NCBI RefSeq assembly: GCF_014652355.1
Contig: NZ_BMYQ01000001.1
Coordinates: 494,180 to 558,179 of the forward strand
DNA: 64,000 nt
Source: Gemmobacter lanyuensis
GTDB lineage: Bacteria; Pseudomonadota; Alphaproteobacteria; Rhodobacterales; Rhodobacteraceae
Direction of reading: 5' to 3'
The notes under the pieces were generated by a model, which saw only the letters and a program-made list of their open reading frames with translations, ran no database searches and was not told the origin of the DNA. The stretch's first letter is position 1. Every line of letters starts with the position of its first letter. Shown here piece after piece: positions 54,942-64,000 of the stretch. Both the position numbers and the translations under genes were made by a program.

Positions 54942-57173
54942 TCAAACCAAAGTCGTAGTTGCAGGCAGGGATGCCAGCCAGCTTTCCAGCGCGCGGGCAT
55001 CAATCGGCTTGAGAAACCGGGGAATCCCGGCGGCGTCGCAGTCGGCCGCAAGGTCGCGGCTTCGTTCGGCGGTGATCAGACAGGCAGGCAATTTCCCATA
55101 GCGTGCCCGGATTAGCCTTATGAAATCAAGCCCCGTCATGCCTTCGCCCAGCTGCTGATCGACGAGGAATACATCCGGGAGGATGCCTATCTCCTCAATG
55201 AGGGACAGGGCCTCTTCGGCGCTGCCCGCATCCAGCACCGAAATCCCCCAGCGTTCCAGCAAGAGGCACATGGCGTGCCGCAGGTCGGGTTCGTTTTCCA
55301 CCAGAAACACGATACGGCTGCCGGGTTCGGACACCGGATCGGCCACGGGGGGCGCCATGGGCGGATATAGATCAGTCGCGCTGTCGGTGCGGGTCAGTTG
55401 CAGCATGAAACAGCTGCCAAGCCCGACCTCGGATTGCAGGCCCAGCGGATGCCCGAGGGCTGCACAGGCGCGCTCGACAATGGCGAGGCCCAGCCCCATC
55501 CCCTCGGACGCCGAGGCCGGGGCATCCAGCCGGTGAAATTCACGGAAGATCGCGTCCTGATCGGCCTCGGCGATGCCGGGGCCGGTGTCGCGCACCTCAA
55601 GCCGGATCATGCCGCCCTGCCGGCGCGCGCCCACCAGCACGCGCCCCTGCCGGGTATAGCGCACCGCATTGCCGATCAGGTTCTGCAGGATGCGCCGCAG
55701 ATAGGCCGGGTCGGAAATCACCACCGCCGAACAGGGCATCACCGTCAGCCGCAGCCCCTTGGCCGCGGCAATGGCGGCAAATTCCTCGCGCAGCGGATCA
55801 AGGATACGGTTCAGCCGCACCGGCACCGGATTGACCGCCATCCGCCCGGTTTCCAGCTTGGAGATATCGAGCAGCGCCGACAGGATGCCCTCGACCTGCC
55901 CCAGCGCATTCTGCGCCTTGGTGATCGCCTCGGCCGCCGCCGGGGCCAAGGCGGCCGCGCCGATGGACCCGATGAACAGCTTGGCCGCCGACAAAGGTTG
56001 CAGCAGATCGTGGCTGGCCGCCGCCACGAACCGCGCGCGGCTGGCATTGGCGCGTTCGGCATCGGCCAGCGCATCGGCCAGCTCGAGCGTGCGCTCCATC
56101 ACCCGCGCCTCCAGCGTTTCATTCACCGCCGAGAGCTGTTCCAGCGCCGCGCGTTCCGGGGTGATGTCGGTGAAGGACAGCACAAAGCCACCATCGGGCA
56201 TTTCCTCGGCATCGGCCTGCAGGATCAGCAGCGGCCCGCGCCGCACCTCGAAATGCAGTTTGGGGCGGCCGGGGGGCGCCTCGGCCCAGGCGGCCAGGGT
56301 GGCGGCATCCATGCCCTCGCCAAAGGTGGTTTCGGTGTCGAGCCGTTCCAGCAGCGTGGTAAACCCCAGCCCCATGCGGAACCGCGTGAGCGGGATCGCC
56401 AGCAAATCGCCCAGCCGGTTGTTCCACCCCACCAGCCGCTGCCGCCCATCAAAGATGCAGACCCCCTGGCTGATGTGGTCCAGCGTCGCGCGGATGATCC
56501 GGGCCTGGTCGTCCAGCATCCGCCCGCGTTCTTCCCGCTCCAGCCGGATAATGTCGGTCACATCGGTCTGGATGATGACCGTGCCGCCGTTCTGCGTGCG
56601 ATGTTCGGACACCTGCAGCCAGCGGTCCCAGACAAGCCGCACGTTGAAGATGACATGCCGGTCCTGATGGCGCTTGCGCCGCCGCACCGCCCAATCCGCA
56701 GGGGTTTCCCCCTCCGGCAGCGCCAGATAACGCGAGGTGCTGACCCGTTCGACATAGGCATCGAAGGACAGGCCCGGCTTCAGATGGTCGCGCAGGTCCA
56801 GCATATGCATCCCGAAGCGCGAGTTGCACATGACCAGCACCTCGTCGGGGCCGAAGAGGGCAAAGCCCTCCTGCACCGTCTCGATCGCATCGGCAAGGTT
56901 GCGCCGAGCGGCCTCGGTTTCGCGGTTGGCCTCGGCCAGACGGGCGTTCGACTGGTGCAGCAGATCGAGCGTGCGTTCCAGATCGCGTGTGCGGGCGCTG
57001 ACCTGATCTTCCAGCATGGCGGCACGCTGGAATTGCGCATAGGCCGCGCCGCTGTCATCGGTCACCTGTTCGACCCGCCGCATCAGCGCCTCGGCAATTG
57101 CCAGAAGCTTGTCGCGCTGGCGTTCAGGCGGGTCGGCCGGGTTCAGCAGGCTTTGGGCGCGGGGGCGGGTCAT
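54942..57173 (-). CDS. PAS-containing hybrid histidine kinase (NahK/ErcS'-like)
   Basis: The 743-residue cytoplasmic kinase starts with a coiled coil (residues 25-95) and two PAS-type domains (TVQEGFALFGPDEVLVMCNS; ISQGVCIFDGRQRLVGWNN). A second coiled coil leads to the HisKA motif AAASHDLLQPLSAAKLFI, then the ATPase domain (NAVRYTRQG, DTGPGIAEAD, EGMGLGLAIVER). A C-terminal receiver carries the phospho-Asp in VFLVDQQLGEGMTG. There are no membrane helices. It lies 7 bases after the FIST gene and 52 before the coxG-like gene, resembling NahK next to NosP. Confidence 0.88.
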   Translation of the reverse strand: MTRPRAQSLLNPADPPERQRDKLLAIAEALMRRVEQVTDDSGAAYAQFQRAAMLEDQVSARTRDLERTLDLLHQSNARLAEANRETEAARRNLADAIETVQEGFALFGPDEVLVMCNSRFGMHMLDLRDHLKPGLSFDAYVERVSTSRYLALPEGETPADWAVRRRKRHQDRHVIFNVRLVWDRWLQVSEHRTQNGGTVIIQTDVTDIIRLEREERGRMLDDQARIIRATLDHISQGVCIFDGRQRLVGWNNRLGDLLAIPLTRFRMGLGFTTLLERLDTETTFGEGMDAATLAAWAEAPPGRPKLHFEVRRGPLLILQADAEEMPDGGFVLSFTDITPERAALEQLSAVNETLEARVMERTLELADALADAERANASRARFVAAASHDLLQPLSAAKLFIGSIGAAALAPAAAEAITKAQNALGQVEGILSALLDISKLETGRMAVNPVPVRLNRILDPLREEFAAIAAAKGLRLTVMPCSAVVISDPAYLRRILQNLIGNAVRYTRQGRVLVGARRQGGMIRLEVRDTGPGIAEADQDAIFREFHRLDAPASASEGMGLGLAIVERACAALGHPLGLQSEVGLGSCFMLQLTRTDSATDLYPPMAPPVADPVSEPGSRIVFLVENEPDLRHAMCLLLERWGISVLDAGSAEEALSLIEEIGILPDVFLVDQQLGEGMTGLDFIRLIRARYGKLPACLITAERSRDLAADCDAAGIPRFLKPIDARALESWLASLPATTTLV

Positions 57174-57180
57174 GCGGGGG

Positions 57181-58305
57181 TCACACCCCGGGCGGATAGA
57201 TGGCGACCCCGGTCATGGTCTGGTTCACATGCATGGAATTCAGCTGTTCGCCATAGGTGGAAAAGCCGATGACCCGGTGGTCGCGCAGGATGGCCGACAG
57301 CGCACCGGACATCTGCTTTTCCAGCGCCTCCATCCGGCGCAGAATGCAATCGCAGGCCAGGATCGCCTCGGGCGCACTGCCTTCCGACAGGCCCGCCAGT
57401 TCGCGCTCCAGATGGGCGACCATGTCCTGCGGTTCGGCCAGCGTCAGCACCAGCCCTTCGTCAATGGCGGAAAAGAACACCAGATCCCCGTTTGGGGCGA
57501 CCTGCTGGATCGCGCGCACATGATGCCGCCCGCCGATCCGCACCACCACGGGATGGGCGGCAAAGGTAAAGGTATCCAGCTGCCCCGGGTCCTTGCCCAA
57601 AAGCCGCGCATATTCCCGCGCGGCGGGTTCGGCATTGATCTTGCGCACGATGCGATTGGCGGGGTCGGCCTCGGTCACCACCATGCGGGTATTGGTCGGC
57701 ACCAGATGGTCAAGGTTGAAGACCCGCGCCCGGCAGCGCGAGCGCACCATGGCCAGCACCGCCGCATCGCGCAGCGCCTGCCCGCCATGCAGCACAAAGG
57801 TTTCGCGGAACCGCGTCCCATCGCCCGCCGACCCGCCGAACAGCGGCACGGGACCCAGGCCCGCAGCCAGCGTCGCCGTCAGCTCATCTTCCCGGGTGGA
57901 CAGGCCGTCGACCATCAGGAAGGCAAATTCATGGTCCCAATCCGGGTTCCGCCCCCCGAGTGCGGTGCGCGCCCGGATCAGCCGACCGATCAGCTCTTGC
58001 CGGTTCAGCGCGGTCAGCTGCGGGATGAAGATCAGTTCAGCATCGAAATGTTCGCGCGGCAGCCCCATGGCGACGATGCCCCCCTCGGTATAGCCTTCGG
58101 GCGAAATCTCCCCCGCCGTGGTGCAGCCGATCACCGGCGCATCAAAGCACGCGCCCTCGAGCACCGCGGCCAGATCTGCCTCGGGCGAGACAAAGAGCAT
58201 CACGCAGGCAAAAGGCCCCGGCCCCAGCGCCCGCGCCAGATCGGCGCCCGCACTGGCAGACCGCGCCGGAACATGCGCGCTGACGATTACCCGTCCCTCG
58301 GTCAT
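57181..58305 (-). CDS. FIST-domain sensory protein (NosP-like)
   Basis: The 374-residue protein has an N-terminal FIST domain (residues 30-215; APVIGCTTAGEISPEGYTEGG, PLFGGSAGDGTRF) and a C-terminal FIST_C domain (ILACDCILRRMEALEK, GFSTYGEQ). FIST proteins sense small ligands; NosP of Pseudomonas aeruginosa binds haem and nitric oxide and inhibits the adjacent kinase NahK. The identical arrangement with a PAS kinase suggests a similar input role here. Haem binding cannot be read from sequence alone. Confidence 0.85.
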   Translation of the reverse strand: MTEGRVIVSAHVPARSASAGADLARALGPGPFACVMLFVSPEADLAAVLEGACFDAPVIGCTTAGEISPEGYTEGGIVAMGLPREHFDAELIFIPQLTALNRQELIGRLIRARTALGGRNPDWDHEFAFLMVDGLSTREDELTATLAAGLGPVPLFGGSAGDGTRFRETFVLHGGQALRDAAVLAMVRSRCRARVFNLDHLVPTNTRMVVTEADPANRIVRKINAEPAAREYARLLGKDPGQLDTFTFAAHPVVVRIGGRHHVRAIQQVAPNGDLVFFSAIDEGLVLTLAEPQDMVAHLERELAGLSEGSAPEAILACDCILRRMEALEKQMSGALSAILRDHRVIGFSTYGEQLNSMHVNQTMTGVAIYPPGV

Positions 58306-58350
58306 CCGGTGCGCCTCCCTTCGCCCCGTTGGCCCTATGTGGCGGCCCGA

Positions 58351-59028
58351 TCAGCCGTTTTCTGGCATGATCGAGCTGAAGCTTGCCTCATTCGCGATCA
58401 GCACCGCCTGCGTGCGGCTTTGCACGCCGAGCTTCCGCATGATCGCCGTGACATGCGCCTTCACGGTAGTTTCTGCGATCGAAAGATCATAGGCAATCTG
58501 CTTGTTCAGCCGCCCCTCACAAATCAGCTGCAGGATCTTGGCCTGCTGGCGCGTCAGCAGCGCCAGCCGCGACAGCGCCTGTTCGCGCGAGGTGACGGGG
58601 CCACCCTCGCTGCCCGGGCGGACAAAGCCCTCGGGGCTATAGGTTGCGCCTGCACGGATCGCCTCGAAGGCGTCGCGGAACACCTCGCGCCCGGAATGTT
58701 TCGGGATGAAGCCCGCCGCCCCCGCCTGAAACACCGCCGCGATGACCCGGTCGTCGCTGAGGCTTGAGACCACCACCACCGGCGCCGCCCCCGCCGCCGC
58801 GCGCAGCCGGATCAGCCCGTCAAGGCCCGTGACATCCGGCAGGTTCAGGTCCAGCACGATGACATCGGGCAAGGGCGTCAGGTCGAGCCGCGCCAGCGCC
58901 GCCTCCAGCCGGTCGACGGTTTCCACCCGTTCCACCCCCGCCACGGCCCGCAAGGTGATGGACAGCGCATCACAGAACAGCGGGTGGTCATCAATGATCA
59001 AGGCGGTAGCCAGAACACGGTCGGACAT
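58351..59028 (-). CDS. LuxR-family response regulator
   Basis: The 225-residue protein has an intact receiver (residues 8-130; acidic DDHP, phospho-Asp in VIVLDLNLPDVTG, Lys in FIPKHSG). A LuxR helix-turn-helix covers residues 150-215 (LSRLALLTRQQAKILQLI, NKQIAYDLSIAETTVKAHV). It belongs with the FIST and kinase genes downstream, and the set resembles ErbR/AgmR beside NosP and ErcS' in Pseudomonas. It is the first gene of the minus-strand run ending in the molybdenum hydroxylase and is its likely activator. Confidence 0.88.
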   Translation of the reverse strand: MSDRVLATALIIDDHPLFCDALSITLRAVAGVERVETVDRLEAALARLDLTPLPDVIVLDLNLPDVTGLDGLIRLRAAAGAAPVVVVSSLSDDRVIAAVFQAGAAGFIPKHSGREVFRDAFEAIRAGATYSPEGFVRPGSEGGPVTSREQALSRLALLTRQQAKILQLICEGRLNKQIAYDLSIAETTVKAHVTAIMRKLGVQSRTQAVLIANEASFSSIMPENG

Positions 59029-59097
59029 GGGGCATCCCTTTCGCAATGGACCCAGTGTAACGCAGGTCCACCCCAGAGCAAGCAAGCCGAAAGTCGA

Positions 59098-59133
59098 AGG
59101 CCCCGCGCGCCGGTCGGGCACGCGGGGCCTTGC
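59098..59133 (-). terminator. Terminator of the glycogen operon
   Basis: AAGGCCCCGCG, loop CGCCGGTCGGGCA, CGCGGGGCCTT lies about 20 bases beyond the pgm stop on the minus strand. Confidence 0.7.
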
Positions 59134-59151
59134 CAAGGCTGCGGGCGGCGA

Positions 59152-60792
<1,641 letters not shown>

Positions 60793-62898
60793 TCAGGGAA
60801 AGATCGGAGCGAAGACAAGCACGGAATGGGCAGGCACCTCAAGGCCCTGCGCAGCCGGTTCGGGCGGCGCCTCGGGGCGCGTGGTATCCAGAAGCAGGGT
60901 CCAGCCCGGTGCGGTATCGGGCAACATGAGCTTTTGCGCCGAACCCACGTTGAAGACGGCAAAAATCACCTCATGGTCATCCAGATCGCCTTCCGCCGCG
61001 CGGCGCAGTTCCACGCAAAGGCAGCGGAAGCCCGGATCATGCCAATCCTCGGGGCGCGGTGGGCTGCCGTCGGCACGCCGCCAGATCACATCGGGCAACC
61101 CGTCCACACCGCGCGCGCGCCCGTGCAGGAACCGCCGCTGCCGCAGCACCCGATGGTCGCGCCGCAGCGCGGTCAGCCGGGCAACGAAGGCCGCAAGGCC
61201 CATATCGGCATCGGTCCAATTGATCCAGCCGATGTCATTGTCCTGCGCATAGGCGTTGTTGTTGCCCTGCTGGCTATTGCCGATCTCATCCCCCGCCAGC
61301 AGCATGGGCGTCCCCTGCGCCAGCATCAGCGTGGCCAGCAGGTTGCGCTTGCGAAGATCGCGCGCCGCCCGCACGGCCGGATCGCCGGTTGGCCCCTCCA
61401 CCCCCAGATTGTCGGAATGGTTGTCATCATGGCCGTCGCGGTTTTCCTCGCCATTGGCGAAGTTGCGCTTCATGGTGAAGCTGACCAGATCCTCCAACGT
61501 AAAGCCGTCATGCGCGGTGATGAAATTGACCGAAGAGGTCGCGGCACGGGCGGAATGGTCAAACCGCTCGGCGCTGCCCAGAAGGCGCTTGGCCAGATCG
61601 GGTGCCATGCCCGTATCGCCCCGCCAATAGCGGCGCAGCCCGTCGCGGAACTTGTCATTCCATTCCAGGAACGGATGGGGATAGCCACCCAGCTGATAGC
61701 CGCCGGGGCCGATGTCCCAGGGTTCCGCAATCAGCTTGACGCGGGCCAGCACCGGGTCTTGGCGCACGGCATCGAAAAAGCCGCCGTTGGGGTCAAATCC
61801 ATGCGCCTCGCGGCCCAGCACGCTTGCCAGATCAAAGCGGAAACCATCGACATGCATGACCTCAACCCAATAGCGCAGCGAATCCATCACCATCCGCAGC
61901 ACCATCGGATGGGTCAGGTTCAGCGTATTGCCGGTGCCGGTGTCATTCACATAATAGCGCCCGCCATCGCGCAGGCGGTAATAGCTGCGGTTGTCAAACC
62001 CGCGGAACGACAGGGTCGGGCCCAGCTCATCCCCCTCGCCCGAATGGTTGTAGACGACATCGAGGATCACCTCGATCCCGGCGGCATGGAAGCGGCGCAC
62101 CATGGTCTGAAATTCCCAGACCTCGCCCTTGGTCATATAGCGCGGCTCGGGCGCGAAGAAGCCCAGCGTCTGATAGCCCCAGTAATTGCGCAGCCCCTTG
62201 GCCACCAGAAAGCGGTCATCCAGAAAGGCATGCACGGGCAAAAGCTCGATCGTGGTGATGCCAAGCTTCACCAGATGCTCCAGCACCGCATCCGAGGCAA
62301 GGCCCAGGAAACTGCCCCGCAGCCCCTTGTCCACCCCCGGGTGCAGCGCGGTCAGGCCCTTCACATGGGCCTCATAGATCACCGTCTCATGCAGGGGGAC
62401 GCGGGGCGGACGGTCACCGCCCCAGTTGAAGGACGGGTCCACCACCACCGATTTCGGCACGGCAAAGGCGCTGTCGCGCGCATCAAAGGACAGGTCCGCC
62501 CGCGACGATCCCACGCGATAGCCCATCATCGCATCCGACCAGCGCAGCCGCCCCGAAAGCTGCCGGGCATAGGGGTCGATCAGCAGCTTGTTGGGGTTGA
62601 AGCGATGCCCGCCTTCCGGCGCATAGGGCCCATGCACGCGGTAGCCATAAAGCGACCCGGGCGTGAGGCCGCCCACATGCACATGCCAGACATCGCCATC
62701 CCGTTCGCGCAGCGGGATGCGACACAGCTCCTTGCGGCCATCGGCGGAAAAGAGGCACAGCTCCACCCGCTCGGCATGGGCGGAAAAGACGGCGAAATTC
62801 ACCCCCTCGCCGTCAAAGCTCGCCCCCATCGGCCAGGGCCGCCCCGCGGAAACCGCATGGCCCGCCAGTCGGCCGGGCAAGGCGCCCTGCGCGTTCAT
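60793..62898 (-). CDS. glgX: Glycogen debranching enzyme GlgX
   Basis: The 701-residue GH13 enzyme cleaves alpha-1,6 branches of phosphorylase-limited glycogen. An N-terminal CBM48-like domain (ASFDGEGVNFAVFSAHAERV) leads to the catalytic barrel: DVVYNHSGEGDE, GFRFDLASVLG, LIAEPWD and FITAHDGFT. The start ATG 62898 overlaps the glgA stop in ATGA; the long frame upstream of it is antisense noise within glgA. It has no signal peptide. Confidence 0.95.
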   Translation of the reverse strand: MNAQGALPGRLAGHAVSAGRPWPMGASFDGEGVNFAVFSAHAERVELCLFSADGRKELCRIPLRERDGDVWHVHVGGLTPGSLYGYRVHGPYAPEGGHRFNPNKLLIDPYARQLSGRLRWSDAMMGYRVGSSRADLSFDARDSAFAVPKSVVVDPSFNWGGDRPPRVPLHETVIYEAHVKGLTALHPGVDKGLRGSFLGLASDAVLEHLVKLGITTIELLPVHAFLDDRFLVAKGLRNYWGYQTLGFFAPEPRYMTKGEVWEFQTMVRRFHAAGIEVILDVVYNHSGEGDELGPTLSFRGFDNRSYYRLRDGGRYYVNDTGTGNTLNLTHPMVLRMVMDSLRYWVEVMHVDGFRFDLASVLGREAHGFDPNGGFFDAVRQDPVLARVKLIAEPWDIGPGGYQLGGYPHPFLEWNDKFRDGLRRYWRGDTGMAPDLAKRLLGSAERFDHSARAATSSVNFITAHDGFTLEDLVSFTMKRNFANGEENRDGHDDNHSDNLGVEGPTGDPAVRAARDLRKRNLLATLMLAQGTPMLLAGDEIGNSQQGNNNAYAQDNDIGWINWTDADMGLAAFVARLTALRRDHRVLRQRRFLHGRARGVDGLPDVIWRRADGSPPRPEDWHDPGFRCLCVELRRAAEGDLDDHEVIFAVFNVGSAQKLMLPDTAPGWTLLLDTTRPEAPPEPAAQGLEVPAHSVLVFAPIFP

Positions 62899-64000
62899 GC
62901 CGGAAGCAGGCTGTCGTAAAGCCGCGCATAGGCCGCGGCCGAAGCCCCCCATCCCACCGGCTGCGCCATGGCGCGCTTTTGCAGCTGGGTCCAGACGGTG
63001 CGGTCGGAATGCAGCTGCACCAGACGGCGCAGCGCCTCGGCAAAGGCGATGGCATCGGTCGGATGGAAGGTCACGCCGGTGGCAACCCCCGCCGCCAGCG
63101 CCGCCGGATTGGCGGTGATGACCGTATCGGCCAGCCCCCCGACCGCCGCCACCACCGGAATGGTGCCATAGCGCAACCCATACATCTGCGTCAGCCCGCA
63201 AGGTTCAAAGCGCGAGGGCACCAGAACCGCATCCCCCCCGGCGAAAATCCGGTGGCTCAATGCCTCGTCATAGCCGATGCGGACGGCGACCCGGCCAGGG
63301 TAACGCTCCACCAGCCGCAGCATCTCGGCCTCCAGCGCCTTGTCCCCGGACCCAAGCAGCACCAGCCCGCCCCCGGCAGCGATGAAATCGGGCAGCACCT
63401 GCGGCAGCAGATCCATCCCCTTCTGATCCGTCAGACGGCTGACCACCACGGCCAGCGGCCCCGGCACCTCAAGGCCGAATTCGGCACAAAGCGCGGCGCG
63501 ATTGGCGGCCTTGCCCTTCATCTTGCGCGGCCCAAAGGGCAAGGGCTCGGCCTCGGGTGCCCAGACCCCCTCATCCACCCCGTTCAGAATCCCCACCACG
63601 TCGGCAGCCCGCGCCGCGATCAGCCCCTGCAACCCCATGCCGAATTCCGGCCGCATCAGCTCGGCCGCGTAGCTGGGCGAAACAGTGGTGATCCGGTCAG
63701 CCGTAACCATCGCAGCCTTCAGGCTCGACAAACCGCCGTAATACTCCAGCGCGGCGGGGTGAAACTCATGCGCGGGCAGGCGCAGCGCCTCCACCATCGT
63801 GGCCTCGGCCCAACCCTGAAAGGCGATATTGTGGATGGTGATCACCGTCCCCACGTCGCGCGGCCCGCCAAAGGCCAGATAGGCCGGGGCAAAACCGGCC
63901 TGCCAATCATGGGCATGCAGGATCTGCGGCCGCCAGCCATCGCCCAAGCCATGCCGGGCGATCTTGGCCGCCACCCAGGACAGCGCCGCAAAGCGCTGCG
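62895..64000 (-). CDS. glgA: Glycogen synthase (N-terminus beyond the right edge)
   Basis: About 368 residues of this GT5 enzyme are visible; it adds glucose from ADP-glucose to glycogen. Motifs are LHAHDWQAGFAPAYLAFGG, the domain-two phosphate site VVSRLTDQKGMDLL, and PSRFEPCGLTQMYGLRYGT with the catalytic Glu. The N-terminal KxGG motif lies off the window. It overlaps glgX by 4 bp, and glgC and glgB may follow beyond the edge. Confidence 0.95.
   Translation of the reverse strand, partial: QRFAALSWVAAKIARHGLGDGWRPQILHAHDWQAGFAPAYLAFGGPRDVGTVITIHNIAFQGWAEATMVEALRLPAHEFHPAALEYYGGLSSLKAAMVTADRITTVSPSYAAELMRPEFGMGLQGLIAARAADVVGILNGVDEGVWAPEAEPLPFGPRKMKGKAANRAALCAEFGLEVPGPLAVVVSRLTDQKGMDLLPQVLPDFIAAGGGLVLLGSGDKALEAEMLRLVERYPGRVAVRIGYDEALSHRIFAGGDAVLVPSRFEPCGLTQMYGLRYGTIPVVAAVGGLADTVITANPAALAAGVATGVTFHPTDAIAFAEALRRLVQLHSDRTVWTQLQKRAMAQPVGWGASAAAYARLYDSLLPA

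Overview
The window is about 64 kb of GC-rich chromosomal DNA from an alphaproteobacterium, almost certainly a member of the Rhodobacterales (Rhodobacter, Gemmobacter or Tabrizicola-like). Gene content and regulatory sites point there: CckA preceded by a full CtrA half-site pair, a GTTC-N7-GTTC SOS box at recA, an IscR-type Rrf2 protein with a single cysteine, a sulfotransferase-fold gene divergent from recA, the aglREFGAK alpha-glucoside locus, and an inverted repeat of a type I associate with this order. There is no insertion sequence, prophage, CRISPR array or rRNA operon. Most of it is ordinary, densely packed chromosome. MgtC (left edge) and glycogen synthase (right edge) are cut by the window.

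Layout. 1-1.5 kb: mgtC with a Pho-box-like site, and an atypical LuxR response regulator. 1.6-4.5 kb: cobalt importer operon cbiMNQO (minus strand) behind a cobalamin riboswitch. 4.5-13.9 kb: HNH protein with a possible leader or small RNA upstream, MFS exporter, AlkA-type glycosylase, two hydrolases, a NDUFAF6-like protein, citramalate synthase, Rrf2 regulator, a tandem HD-domain protein and a secreted metalloprotease. 13.9-25 kb: icd, two YitT-family genes, typA, class II amidotransferase, Lrp regulator, alaS, recA, sulfotransferase-like gene. 25-31.9 kb: cckA, an RNA methyltransferase, an SDR, tRNA-Cys, phaC and a phasin. 31.9-35.2 kb: LacI regulator, divergent PanB-like enzyme, membrane di-iron hydroxylase and Rieske ferredoxin, apparently one operon of unknown purpose. 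35.3-40.5 kb: a winged-helix/Pro-Glu-rich orphan, guaB, a decayed stretch, a SLAC1/TehA channel and an agmatinase-family gene. 40.5-50.5 kb: alpha-glucoside uptake and use (aglKAGFE on minus; aglR, GH1 glucosidase and glucokinase on plus), with promoters and a LacI-type operator in the divergent region. 50.6-59.0 kb: one long minus-strand run coding for a LuxR regulator, a FIST-domain protein, a PAS hybrid kinase, CoxG and a form II molybdenum hydroxylase (CoxS, CoxL, CoxM). 59.1-64 kb: glycogen genes pgm, glgX and glgA.

How the parts fit. Imported alpha-glucosides are split by AglA and phosphorylated by glucokinase. Phosphoglucomutase, GlgX and GlgA then link glucose phosphate to glycogen, while PhaC and phasin provide a second carbon store. 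The region most worth further work is 50.6-59.0 kb. The FIST protein, PAS kinase and LuxR regulator resemble the NosP/NahK(ErcS')/ErbR set of Pseudomonas and lie directly upstream of a molybdenum hydroxylase, which suggests gas- or redox-controlled oxidation of an unknown substrate. Second is the LacI/PanB-like/hydroxylase/Rieske operon. All functions are inferred from reading the sequence; no database search was run.
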